Assembly (NCBI GenBank): GCA_026122225.1
Contig: JANEZZ010002065.1
Coordinates: forward strand, 186,001-250,000
Direction of reading: 5' to 3'
DNA: 64,000 bases
DNA from: Heloderma charlesbogerti
Taxonomy: Eukaryota; Chordata; Lepidosauria; Squamata; Helodermatidae
Below are positions 1 through 10,175 of this stretch, piece by piece. Position numbers and translations under genes: made by a program. The stretch's first letter is position 1, and every line of letters begins with the position of its first letter. Under the pieces are notes generated by a model, which saw only the letters and a program-made list of their open reading frames with translations, was not told where the DNA came from and made no database searches.

Positions 1-436
1 CCTCCCTCCAAAATCCTCCAAACCTTTGTTTAAAAGGAAGTGGTGGCCATATTCAACATACCTGCAAAATGCTGATAAAAGACATCATATGCAGGAAAAA
101 GCTAAATGATTTTTTTTTCATTTTGTTTTAAAGTGCAGGCTTTTTAAAAAGCTGGTGAGCAGCACAGTCTGATGGTCTCTGCCTCTTGCTTCCAAACTGC
201 AGATTCAAACAATGCAGATGTCAAGCTAGACCAGTTAAAAAGGCCAAACAGGAAAAAAGAATCAGATGTTTCACTGATGTCAAAACACAGTGCATTTTCA
301 GTCACTGCCCAGCAATTGCGAATTGTCCATATTCTATATCCATAGCCAGTTATGCAGTGGTAAATGTTGAAGTGCAGAGCTCATCATAACAGCCCCCATA
401 CTCATGCCCTCAAGGAGGCTCTAAAATGCAGGCAGC

Positions 437-438
<2 letters not shown>
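1..438. other. Unassigned sequence
   Basis: AT-leaning sequence with homopolymer A and T runs. I see no exon, RNA gene or recognisable repeat here. Short open frames in it have no family signature. Confidence 0.5.

Positions 439-440
<2 letters not shown>

Positions 441-495
<55 letters not shown>
441..495. repeat. Compound (TA)n(CA)n microsatellite
   Basis: About 15 TA units pass directly into about 12 CA units. A looser GT-rich stretch follows at 505-555. It is a simple repeat with no gene context. Confidence 0.95.
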
Positions 496-1510
496 TTTCA
501 TGGGTGTGTATGTATGTGAGAGAGTATGTATTATGTGAGTGTGTGTATACAGACACACCTTGAAGAGTAGCAGTACTTAGCATAAAACCCAACTTATTAG
601 GATCATATGACAGTTGTAGAACAGGGAGCTGGCAAAGGGCAGTGTAGTGGTTACCATGTTGAAGACTTTGACTGGAGAGACCTGAGATTGCATGAGAAAG
701 GGAAAGAGAAGGACACATAATGTCCACAAACAGCATAAGACCACCACATCAAGATTTTCCAGGAGTTTCCTTCCCCATCACCAGGGAGAAAGTCCATTTC
801 CCACACCCACCCTTCACACTGCAGTGAGGTATACAGCTAAGCTCAGAGGGAACAGGGAAGTTTGTGGCAGCTGAGCATCATCCCTGCTAATAAGAAAATG
901 GCAGTACTTTGACCCTACAAGCCCTAGCTCTGTTACAGCACTGTCCGTAGATTTTACAAAGTATATAGGAAGGCATGCATTGCAGATGAGCCACTCGTGT
1001 TTCTACAGCCACAGTAACACTATGGGCCTTTTGGGAAGTAACATGAACTACAGCTGGCATGAGCCTTGGATGTATGCATGCCACTTCTGCCTCTCCTCCT
1101 CTGGTGTGGCTGTGAGGATATCAGAAATCTTCACTTCTACTTTTCAACTAACCAGAGTGCTACATCCAGACTCAGGGGGATTCTGTTTAGCTCAAAGCTG
1201 TGGTTAATTCAAACAAGCAACGATCAAACCATGGCTCCTTTCCAGTACATTATTATGATGGAGCTTTGGGGTACTGCAACTTGGCTATGTAACTCTCATG
1301 ATGTGCATAATAATTCCAAGGAAAGTTTGGCTCTCTTGTGTCTATGGCACCATTTGGTAGATACGATATCACCCTTCACAGTGCTTTACTGCCTGCTGAC
1401 CATCTCCGGTTCTGACCATCCAGCAGTTCTACAAGGTACAGAATCACACCTCCTTCCATGACTAGTCAACCAGCTTTCGGGGAGGATTTTTTGTCAGAAA
1501 TGAGTCATGG
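496..1510. other. Unassigned sequence
   Basis: Mixed-composition sequence without a recognisable repeat or exon. The 131-codon open frame at 1066-1461 shows no family motif and is most likely chance. Confidence 0.4.
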
Positions 1511-1600
1511 AAGAATCATAGAATCATACGGTTGGAAGGGGCCTACAAGACCATTGAGTCCAACCCCCTGCTCAGTACAGGAAGCCAGAAGAGCTTAAAT
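1511..1600 (-). mobile_element. CR1 LINE 3' end fragment
   Basis: The sequence opens with AATCATAGAATCATA and continues GGTTGGAAGG...GAGTCCAACCCC. This is the reverse complement of the CR1 LINE 3' terminus, which characteristically ends in copies of ATTCTATG. Only the last 80-90 bases of the element are present, as usual for 5'-truncated CR1 copies. The assignment rests on the terminal octamer repeat and on the GGTTGGAAGG/AGTCCAACCCC pair. Confidence 0.8.
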
Positions 1601-2639
1601 GTACATTCCCCATCCCCCATGGCCCCAGTACTGCTTCAAGCTTCTAGCAGCTGCTATTTACATTGAAAATAAATATACACATTAATTGAATAAATACAAT
1701 TAGCATTACACATCTAATTTGGCCATTAGGCAGCTATTAGGGGACAATGAAGTGCAGACAGAACAAAAGTACAGTGTCTAACTACCAGTGTGATCCAATG
1801 ATCTGATTACTCCTAGATAATGAGGCAAAGTACAGATATCTATTCAACTCTTTTGGGATCCCTCCCCCTCAAAAACAAAATGGAAACCTCTCTGATTTCA
1901 GATTTCTATGAGCAGAGATATCTTCAGTCCTAAATAGGCCAGGCAAAGTTTTTCAGAGCTTTGCAAGACTCAACAGAAAAGACAGGATTGTACTGTGGAT
2001 CCTTTATGGTTTGCGAATACTGAGCGTTAACCTTCACTTAATGGTCTTCTTTATGGTTACGTGGAAGAACTGAATACTAAGTCTCAGTTAAAAATCAGTC
2101 ACTGAAAAAAATCACTTCCTTTCTGCATAAAACTCTCAGCATGTGTTGCCGTTCATTCGTGTCATTAATCCACAGCAGAAGAGTATATTTCAGCTTAATG
2201 AAGTACCTGAGAGCATTCAGTATTTACTTAGAAAAGGCACAATTAACAATAAAAGTAATTATGATGTGCAGATTATTGAAGAAAAGAATGTTCTCCCTAG
2301 ACATCAAAAAGGATTCAGAGCAAGCAAGCTGGAACAGTAAACAGGGAGTGCTATGGTGGAAGAGGTCAAGAGGGATGAATTCATCCTTTTTGCTTGAGGC
2401 TGACTGGTGTTTGAAGCATTTCTTGGGTCCTGCCTGTGTCTGTTTGTTTCCAAGTTGCTGCCATGTGCTCTGGCATATGGTTCTGTTGAGAGGGGCTTCT
2501 GCTGATTGAGTTGAGTCACCTGGGATGGACCTAGTTTTGGTAAGACCAGCTGTTACACAGCTGTGCTGTTATGGAGAATGAGGGGCTCAGAGAAGGACAC
2601 TGTGGAAGATGGAAATGATTCCTTAGAAGAGATCCATTT
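1601..2639. other. Unassigned sequence
   Basis: AT-rich sequence with no repeat or exon that I can identify. The overlapping 122- and 65-codon frames near 2141-2509 lack any family motif. Confidence 0.4.
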
Positions 2640-3010
2640 CTTGGAGGATGAACAGATATCTCCTCACACTGAGTATATGCCTCTGGAGTTTGTTGGGCTT
2701 CTGAAGAGGTGATTTGATCATTAGAGACATAGACAGCTGGGTTAGCGATGGGCGTGTAGACCACATGGAGTTTTGCCTGTCTGGTGCCAAGTTTGTGGAT
2801 GTCATGCCTCATTTAGATAGCCCTGTAGACAGTGTTGGGGTGGAGCTCATAGACGGGATCAACAGATATTCTCTCACACTGAGAATATGCCTCTGGGGGT
2901 TCAGAAGGAAGCTCCTGCTAGTCAGTGATTTGACATTTGAGACACAGACAACAGGGTTTGTAATGGTGACTTGTCTGCCTGGTTGTGGATGTCATGCATC
3001 ATCTAGAGAG
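2640..3010. repeat. Two diverged direct repeats of roughly 215 bp
   Basis: The stretch beginning near 2655 (AACAGATATCTCCTCACACT) recurs in the same order near 2868 (AACAGATATTCTCTCACACT). Shared blocks follow in the same order: ATATGCCTCTGG, GATTTGA, GACA(T/C)AGACA and GGATGTCATGC. The copies are clearly diverged, so this is an old tandem duplication or a remnant of a long-period tandem repeat. I do not recognise the family. Confidence 0.5.
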
Positions 3011-3550
3011 TGCTGGGGTGGAATTAGTGGTCATGGTGCACATAATGACATGGAAGAATGTGGTGCTGTGGTTCAGGAAGCCAAATGTGGATGGCTTGGT
3101 AGGAGGTTGAAAGCCAGGACCTTTCTTTGAAATGCTACCTGTGCGGCGTTTGGAGAGGGCCAGCCAGACTGGTGAAGCTGACCAGTCTCAAATGCAGGAT
3201 GAGATGATCATGTAGGGAGGAGGGGATTCGATTTGTTAGGTACTGAGGAACATTTTGGGATGAACCTGTACAAAAGTGATGGGTTCCACAGAAACCTGTA
3301 TGGAATTAGACTGCTGGTGTTTAACATCAAAAAGATGGCAGATCAGCTTTTGAACAGATCCCTGGGGGAAAACCAACAGGAGCTGGAGAGAGTTGGGTTC
3401 ATAATGAATCAGCCCTACGGCGTGAGTCTGAAAATGTTTCTATGTACTCAATCAGGAGGCAGAAATTACCGCTGTGCCAAAAACCCACCCACCCTTTTGC
3501 AATCTCTTTGTTGCCTTGTGAAAAAGGCAATCGTTTTTCTGCCTCTTTCA

Positions 3551-4025
3551 CAGGGATGTTGAGGATTTTGGAGAAATTTCTCAGAGTGCAGGGCTTCAGG
3601 GCTTGCCTTATGGTGAGGAAGTGGCTGAGGGGTTCATATGTGCTCTTTATTTAATAATTTTTATCCTGTTTGGTCCTTGTACCTTCTTCAGCTGCTTGAG
3701 CTTTCTGAAAAGCCCCCTAGAGTGAGGCATTTTTTCATTTTGGTTTTGTTGTTGTTAAAAGTCCTTTTAACGAGAAGAAGGAGAAAGAGAATTCTTCACG
3801 CAGCTTTCTGGCACGCAGCAGGCAGCAGCATTAGAAAGCCTCAAGGGAGGAAGTCCAAGTTATGTCCTGGGGGGCGGGAGTCAGAAAAATCAAGCAGCTG
3901 GAGAAGCTGCAAGTACAGAACAGGATAAACTTGTAAAATAAAGAGCACGCACACACACACGCCCCTCAGCTACCTCCTTACAGTCAGGTAGGCACTGAAG
4001 CCCTGCACCCTGAGAACTTTCTCCA
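3551..4025. repeat. Foldback element with ~150-bp inverted arms
   Basis: The left arm (about 3551-3720) begins AGGGATGTTGAGGATTTTGG. The right arm (about 3870-4025) is its imperfect inverse and ends CTCCAAAATTCTCATCCCT. Matching inner blocks include GTGCAGGGCTTCAG, GCTGAGGGG, GCTCTTTATTT and TTATCCTGTT with GCAGCTGCTTG. The ends resemble the AGGGATG hAT-like termini found elsewhere in the window, but I could not find a convincing 8-bp target duplication. It may be an old hAT-derived foldback. Confidence 0.6.
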
Positions 4026-4112
4026 AAATTCTCATCCCTTCCCACAGTGTTGGGGTGCAATCCACCAGTGAATGGTTGAATATAAATAGATGGAAAAAAT
4101 CAGACATTTAGA

Positions 4113-6256
4113 TAGGGATGCTGGAGAAATTCAAGATGGTTTAAAATGAGCTCAGATGTCTAAGAATCTGACCTGTGGAATCTACTGCGGAGTGCTCCCC
4201 TCAGGTCGTGTGGAGTCCATGGACTTTCAGATTATTTTTTTACTTTCCCAAAATTTACGCATATAAATCCATAGAAAAATACACAGGTTTCTTCTGAGGA
4301 AACACTGAATGGAATGGGGGACAATGCACTGAATGTTACGTACTGAGGTAAATTATGTAAATACTTACATAAATATTGACGTAAATATTTCCACGTTTTT
4401 CTGCATGATGAAAAAAAAATATTCGTATCTGTCTGTGGGTGGATGATGGAATAAAAGGCACCTGACAATCCATGAAACACAGACGGAGCGGATTTTACAC
4501 AGTCCGTACATCCCTACCTGGCTCCGTGCTGGTCAATCTGCGGTAGGGGGGAGGCGCTCCGTCCCTCCCCTAGGAATCCTCCCCGTCCAGCTCCATGGAG
4601 CCGCTGGCCAGGGCTGGCCGCAGTCGGAGTTCCTGCTGCTCCCAGGCTGCTGCAGCCGCAAATGGCAGCCATCATAGCAGCCGCCATTTGCGTCCTTGCA
4701 GTAAGCCATGACAGGCTACGTAAGTATTTACGTGGCCTATCATGGCAAAAGGCAGCCACGCAAATGGTGGCCGCTACGCCATTTGTGTGGCTGGCTGCCT
4801 TTCGCCATGATAGGCCACGTAAATACTTACATAGCCTATCACGGCTTACTGCAAGGACACAAATGGCGGCCACTATGACAGCCACCATTTGCAGCCGCAG
4901 CAGCCCGGCAGTGGCCAGGAAACCAGCCAGAGCCGCCGCCGGAGCCGCCAGCAGCGCCAGAGCCGCAGGATTCGCCGCCAGGTACATTCCGTCCCAGGGG
5001 CATTCTGTGGGGTGGCGGGGTGGGGGAGGCTGTTCCACCACGGATTCCGGGGGGCGGATTCTAAAGAATTCGGCCTCACTGGAGTCTTTGGTGGAATTCT
5101 CTGACATCCCTACCCTAGGGATGTACGAAATCCCAAGCTGGCTCCGTGCCGGTCAATCCGCAGTGGGGGGGAGGTGCTCCGTCCCTCCCTCCAGAATCCT
5201 CCCCGGCCGCCTCCACGGAGCCGCCGGCCACAGCCAGAGTTCCGGCCGCTGCCGGGCTGCTGCGGCCGCAAATGGTGGCCATCATAGCGGCCGCCATTTG
5301 CGCCCGTGCTCTTTGCTGTGATAGGCTACATAAGTATTTACGTAGCCTATCATGGCTTACTGCAAGGACGCAAATGGAGGCTGCTATGACAGCTGCCATT
5401 TGCAGCTGCAGCAGCCCGGCAGCGGCCGGAAGACCAGCCAGAGCCAGAGCCAGAGCCGGCGCCGGTGCCGCAGGATCTGCCACCAGGTACGTTCCATCCC
5501 AGGGGCATTCTGCGGGGTGGCGGGGTGGGGGAGGCCATTCTGCCACGGATTCCGCGGGGCGGATTATAAAGAATTCGGCCTCACTGGAGTCCGTGGCAGA
5601 ATTGTCTGACATCCCTACCCTAGGGATGTACGAAATCCCTAGCTGGCTCCGTGCTGGTCAATCCGCAGTGGGGGGGAGGCACTCTGTCCCTCCCCCCGGA
5701 ATGCTCCCCGGCTGTCTCCGTGGAGCCGCCAGCCACAGCCGGAGTTCCTGCCTCTGCCAAGCTGCTGCAGCCACAAATAGCGGCCATCGTAGTGGCCGCC
5801 ATTTGCATCCTTGTAGTAAGCCATGATAGGTTATGTAAGTATTTACTTAGCCTATCATGGCAAAAGGCAGCCATGCAAATGGCAGCTGCTATGCCATTTG
5901 CGTGGCTGCCTTTTGCCATGATAGGCTACGTAAATGCTTACGTAGCCTATCACGTCTTACTGGAAGGACACAAATGGTGGCCACTACGACGGCCACCATT
6001 TGCAGCCGCAGCAGCCTGGCAGTGGCCGGGAGACAGGCCGGGAGACCAGCTGGAGCCACTGCCGCATCCGCCACCACATCCACTGCCGCCGCCGGAGCCG
6101 CCAGAGCCGCCACCCGGTACATTCCATCCCGGGGGGATTCTGCAGGGTGGCGGGGTGGGGGAGTCGCCACAGATTCCGGGGGGGGGGGCGGATTCTAAAG
6201 AATCTGGCCTCACTGGAGTCCGTGACGGAATTCTCTGGCATCCCTACCCTACCCTA
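4113..6256. mobile_element. Tandem array of hAT-like palindromic units bounded by one TSD
   Basis: The block starts TAGGGATGCTGGAG and ends CCCTACCCTACCCTA. It is flanked by the identical octamer CATTTAGA at 4105-4112 and 6257-6264, which is an 8-bp target duplication of the hAT type. Inside are a dissimilar leader (4113 to about 4516) and three homologous head-to-tail units: A about 4517-5115, B 5116-5620, C 5621-6246. Units A/B and B/C meet at the same junction, CATCCCTA-CCC-TAGGGATG. Each unit carries CAAATGG(C/T)GGCC hairpins and TGATAGGCTACGT-type hairpins. The long open frames here, with recurring peptides such as DRLRKYLRSLSW, are read across hairpins and are not evidence of a protein. 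No transposase is present. Confidence 0.85.
5116..5620. repeat. Unit B of the tandem hAT array
   Basis: The unit runs from TAGGGATGTACGAAATCCCA to GTCTGACATCCCTA followed by CCC. It is the shortest of the three repeat units (505 bp against about 600 and 626) and holds fewer hairpins. The length difference comes from loss of part of the central TAGGCTACGTAAGT hairpin series seen in units A and C. Confidence 0.8.
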
Positions 6257-6379
6257 CATTTAGAGAGGAACACCATGTCCAGGCTTTTCTGTGCTAATTC
6301 TAGAATCCTTTGAACCAAGATGGGGGAGAGCATACATATAGCAAGGATATCAGAAATCTGGTGAAACAGAGAGAACCGG

Positions 6380-6870
6380 TGAGATATGGTCACCTCTGGA
6401 TACAAACTTTATAGAATGGACTGGGAGGGGCATATTGGGGTTGGTGATACTCTGCATGACAGTGGAGTGATACTGTCAAACAAGCTAGAAATCTCAAAAG
6501 GGGCAGACTCCTTCAAAGCAATCACTGTGGGTAATACTCCAAATGCCAAAAAACAGTTTAGTACTGGGACCATGCTTTCATTCCATTCATGCCCCCCTGA
6601 CCAAAATGCTCAGGATGATCTTGAGATGGAGAATTAAATCAAGGAAACATCCAAAACAGAAAGCATTATAGCACTGGGTGAGTTAAATTACCCTCACCTA
6701 GACTCACTAAAAACCTATTCCAGTCACAACAAAGTGGTGAAATTTATAGATACTCAAAATAACTGTGCCTAGAACAGTTCATCATGAAACCAACCAAAAA
6801 GAGGGGACCCTGGACTTAATTCTAAGTGGTGCTCAGGAGCTACTGCGAGATGTAAGTATAATACTGGAAC
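6380..6870 (+). pseudogene. CR1-like LINE ORF2 endonuclease remnant (5' part)
   Basis: This is decayed coding sequence of a CR1/L3-type retrotransposon. Translation gives a GELNYPHLDS segment, corresponding to the GDFN(Y/L)P motif of apurinic-type endonucleases. After a frameshift or stop near 6770 it gives EGTLDLILSGAQELLRDV, where LDLILS is the typical LDL(I/V)L(S/T) block late in the endonuclease domain. The copy has stops and frame changes and cannot make protein. The palindromic hAT element at 6871-7566 interrupts it, and the remaining LINE 3' end resumes at 7575. Confidence 0.65.
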
Positions 6871-7566
6871 TAGGGGTGGACGAAAGTCCCTTACCTGTCC
6901 TAGAAGGATGTTTGCGGTGGGGGGGAGGCGCTTCACTGCTCCCCCCGCGAAGTTCAGGCCAGGGGGGGGAGGCTTCCCGCCTCGCCCCGGCCGAAATTCA
7001 GGCCGGGGGGGAGGCTTCCCGCCTCGCCTGGCCGCAAACGCGAAAGTTAAAAAAACCAAAACAACGCCCCCTGATAGGCTACGTGATGATTAACGTAGCC
7101 TATCACAGCTAGATCTGCAAAGTCAGCCATGATAGGCTACGTCAATCGTCACGTAGCCTATCACGGGTGACTTTAAAAAAAAAAAAAAGCGCGTACGGTA
7201 ATGGCGGCCCCCATAGGGAGCCGCCATTCGCGTTCCTTATTTGGTCGCTGTAGTCTATGTAAATCTTTACGTAGACTACGGCGAAAATAAGGGCAACGCA
7301 AATAGCGTTGCCCTTATTTTCGCCGTAGTCTACGTAAATCTAGTAGTCTACGTAAATCTGCCGCTCCCGCCCCGCTCGAACACCCGCCGAATCGCCGGCC
7401 GGACCCGCCGCCGGGAGGGACATTTGGCGAAGGTAAGTCCCGTCCCGGGGGGGGGTGCGGGGGGCGGGGGGGTTCGGAGGATTTCTCCCCAAAACGTGTT
7501 CGGGGGGCCAAACACGTTGGCGCTCGGCCCCCCGAAGTTTCGGGGAGAAATTCTCCGCCATCCCTA
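6871..7566. mobile_element. Palindromic hAT MITE, 8-bp TSD ACTGGAAC
   Basis: The termini are TAGGGGTGGACGAAAGTCCC and GAGAAATTCTCCGCCATCCCTA. The octamer ACTGGAAC occurs immediately before (6863-6870) and after (7567-7574), a perfect hAT-size target duplication. The interior runs as hairpins: GATAGGCTACGTGATGATTA with its inverse near 7073-7106, a second near 7131-7162, TAATGGCGGCC...GGCCGCCATT near 7200-7230, and TAGTCTATGTAAA with its inverse. The right end is a GC-rich inverted repeat built on CCGAACACG and CGAAGTTTCGG. No transposase frame exists. The element sits within CR1-like LINE sequence. Confidence 0.9.
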
Positions 7567-7574
7567 ACTGGAAC

Positions 7575-7960
7575 CCAGGTCCATCCAATTAAGCCAAATA
7601 ATGGCAGATTCAGGACAGGCAAAATGATGTACTTCTTCAAACAGTGCATAGTTATACTATGGAATTCACTTCCACAAGACATGTGACTTGGGAGCTTTCT
7701 GTCGTTCTCTACTCCGCAGTTGCTTTTCATGAAGAATAAGCTTATCAGTCATTACTACTCATGATGGCTATATATTATCTCAGTATGCCTCTGAACATCA
7801 GTTTGTAGGGAACACGAGTGGTGGGTGGGGGTGCTATTTCACACATGCCATACTTGTGGGCCTCCCATAGACATCTGGTTGGCCAATGCTGGGACAGAAT
7901 GCTGGACTAGATAGACCTTTGGCCTGATTCAACAGAGCTGTTTTTATGTTCTTACAGTTT
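7575..7960 (+). mobile_element. CR1-like LINE 3' untranslated end
   Basis: The segment contains ATGGAATTCACTTCCACAAG, GATGGCTATATATTATCTC, CATCTGGTTGGCCAATGC and GCTGGACTAGATAGACC, and ends TTTTATGTTCTTA. This order is the 3' end of a CR1-like LINE widespread in squamates (recognised from memory). It continues the LINE fragment at 6380-6870 after the inserted hAT MITE, with an internal deletion of most of the reverse transcriptase region. Confidence 0.7.
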
Positions 7961-9390
7961 AAGTTTGGGGAAAATCAACTCTACAGCATCAGTTCTTCAT
8001 TCTAGTGAGGAAACAGTCAACAGTTTTAAAAACAGTAGGACTAGTCATCACGTTAAACATTGTTGAAGCTTGCTCACTATTTGTCTCTAAATATCTATGT
8101 TCAATTAAGCAGCCCAATATGTACCAAATACGTGAAGATAAATGTATATGTTTGGCTCTCAGTAAAGAGCCAAACATATGCCAAAAATGCAGGACATATT
8201 TTAGGGTGTGGGGGAGGAGGCAGGGAAGCAAACATAAGTGCAAAATATGGAAGTAATTTTGGTTCACATTTGCGTGATATAGTGGGCTGGTTTTTCATAT
8301 GTGATATATTATGAAGAATATAGAGTTAGCTTCCATTTCCTCATTATGCTGCCATCTCTGTTAATGGATCCTGTCTACAGATCCCCAAGTGCTCCAGGTT
8401 TGTGTTCTCAGTTGCAGCAGCCAAACAACACATTAGATTCTAGTTTCTCAGCTATGACTTGATGCTGGAATAATTAAAATAATTAAATTTTATTCCAAAA
8501 AATGTTTGCCTTTAAAACAGAAACAAAAAAAACTACCTCCTTATACTTCATAAACTGGAAGAATTTAAATGTAAATTCTGGTTGTCAGGTGTTTATGTCC
8601 TAAAACAGTTTATGCTTCCTCCTACTCATGTTTTTGCTGCTCTGTCTCCAATTTGTGTATCAGATGGTAAAAGCACATTCATAGGAAAGCAATTTTAAAG
8701 ACTTTTTTTTCTATAAGGCAGTATTATTACCATACTTATGGATTGCTGCATTTTCTCTGCCTCGTTTGCCCTCAGCATGTACGTCTGCGGTTCCTGAAGG
8801 GGAGGGAAATGGGAAGGGAAATTATAATTCTGAATGTGTTTTATAGAGCCTTGCATGGGAGGGCTAAAAAATATTTTTGCTGACTAATTTGGTGTGCTTT
8901 GGTACATTTATAATCCCAGCACACCAGTCTGAATGCTATTATGAGCTGAAAAACTGATTATTTTCTGCTTAGCTGAATGAACCACGAGGAGGAGAACAGC
9001 TCTACAACCTGAAAGGCAAGTGGGCTAAAGAAAGCAAATAGCAGAGAATAGTCATGGAAGAAGGGAAAGCTGATCTGCCATCCTGCTTGAGAGGAAGCAG
9101 GCTGCAATTAACTATCTATTCATTGGTAATGAATGTCACATAACAGTAAATGAGCATTTACTAGAATATTAATCACATACTTAAGGGCTAATTGCTGTAT
9201 ATTACCAATTAATGGGCCTTTAAGAAACTAAATATACTTTGGTACATAATAAGTATTAATTAAGTGCTACTTCAGGAGCTTGGTTTTGCATTGCTTAATT
9301 GGATGGTATCACAATATATAGGCACTAATCCTGTATGTTTCTGTCATTCTGAACTATGCAGTTCCTATTCATTTTCATATAAACCAGCCT
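7961..9390. other. Unassigned AT-rich sequence
   Basis: No exon or known repeat recognised. A clean hairpin with 14-base arms (ATATGTTTGGCTCT and inverse, 6-base loop) lies at 8146-8179. The part at 8880-9340 is rich in TAATT and ATTAA homeodomain-type cores. It lacks repeat signatures, so it could be an old non-coding element rather than transposon debris. Confidence 0.4.
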
Positions 9391-9470
9391 TCCCCAACTG
9401 GCTGGCTGGAGGATGCTGGGAGTTGTAGTCCAACACATCAGGAGGGCACCAGATTGGAGAAGGCTGATAT
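9391..9470. repeat. Dispersed CTTCCCCAAC...GGAGAAGGCTG repeat
   Basis: The short repeat holds GATGCTGGGAGTTGTAGTCC followed by GAGGGCACCAGATTGG. I know this as a very common dispersed repeat in squamate and other reptile genomes, and its two ends are inverted relative to each other. The parent class is not clear from this copy. Confidence 0.6.
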
Positions 9471-9660
9471 AAACATAAGAAGCTGCCTTATACTGAGTCA
9501 AATGACTGGTCCAACTAACCCAGTAGTATGATCTATGCTGACTGGCAGCAGCGGTCCTTTCTTTTAGCAGTCCTGTCCAAGCCTGCTACCTAAGTTCCTT
9601 CTTAACTGGAGACGTCAAGCATTGGACCTTGGACCTTATGCATGAATCAGGAACCTTCTA
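9471..9660 (-). mobile_element. tRNA-derived SINE, minus strand
   Basis: The plus strand reads ACATAAGAAGCTGCCTTATA...GAGTCAAATGACTGGTCC, then a body ending GACCTTATGCATGAATCAGGAACC. This is the inverse of a SINE whose head is tRNA-like (compare 58016-58200, where GCTCAGTGG and GGTTCAATTCC-type A and B boxes are readable). The copy is diverged and its tRNA-related head is degraded. Confidence 0.6.
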
Positions 9661-9767
9661 CATATTTAGCCTTCAAAATACAGGCCTTCCCTTTATAGTC
9701 TTATATATACAGATTATATTATTAAAAAATAATATTATAATATATACAGATTATATATTAAAGGTTT

Positions 9768-10048
9768 TGACCTTTAAAACCCTATATGGTTCCGGCCCAG
9801 CCTATCTTAAGGAGCGCCTCCAGCAGCACCAGACAGGCCGCTTAACAAGATCAGCCTCGGATGGCCTTCTCTCTGTCCCATCAGCCAGGACAGCTAGACT
9901 GGTGGAGACGAGGGAGAGGGCCTTTTCTGTAGTGGCCCCCACTCTGTGGAACTCCCTCCCTAGGGAACTCCATCATGCCCCCTCTTTAATGAGCTTCCAT
10001 CGTGCATTAAAAATGTGGCTGTTCAGGCAGGCATTTGGGGTGGGTTAG
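9768..10048 (+). pseudogene. L2-type LINE, C-terminal end of ORF2
   Basis: The frame reads FKTLYGSGPAYLKERLQ, then RAFSVVAPTLWNSLPRELHH, then FHRALKMWLFRQAF. This is the highly conserved C-terminus of L2/CR1-group LINE ORF2 proteins (GLAPxYL ... RAFSVxAPxLWNxLP ... FKxxLKxxLF). Only the last 95 or so residues are present and they are open to a stop, as expected of a 5'-truncated copy. AT-rich 3' UTR with an AATAAATAAATAAATAAAT tail continues to about 10175. Confidence 0.85.
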
Positions 10049-10175
10049 GGTATTTTAGAAAATGTTTTTATTGTAGAATTTTATTATTTTATTGTATGTT
10101 GTACATCGCCCAGAGTGGCTGGGTGACCAGCCAGATAGGCGATTAATAAATTAAATAATAAATAAATAAATAAAT
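10049..10175 (+). mobile_element. L2-type LINE 3' UTR and A-rich tail
   Basis: TTTTATTGTAGAATTTTATT and TGTTGTACATCGCCCAGAGT lead to a (TAAA)n tail. The ATCGCCCAGAGTGGCTGG block is the usual last motif of squamate L2-type copies. It is continuous with the ORF2 remnant just upstream. Confidence 0.75.

Noticed and set aside
1066..1461. 131-codon open frame as a possible exon
   Set aside because: No family motif, ordinary composition, no convincing splice signals, and similar-length frames occur by chance throughout the window.
3543..4033. Claiming the foldback at 3551-4025 as a confirmed hAT element
   Set aside because: Its ends resemble AGGGATG termini, but no credible 8-bp duplication was found in the flanks.
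4514..6313. Long GC-rich open frames on both strands with recurring peptides such as DRLRKYLRSLSW, also found across most palindromic elements
   Set aside because: The peptides are translations of the repeated TGATAGGCTACGTAA hairpins. Similar frames appear on both strands at the same places, as expected of self-complementary DNA. No domain, splice structure or start context supports a protein.
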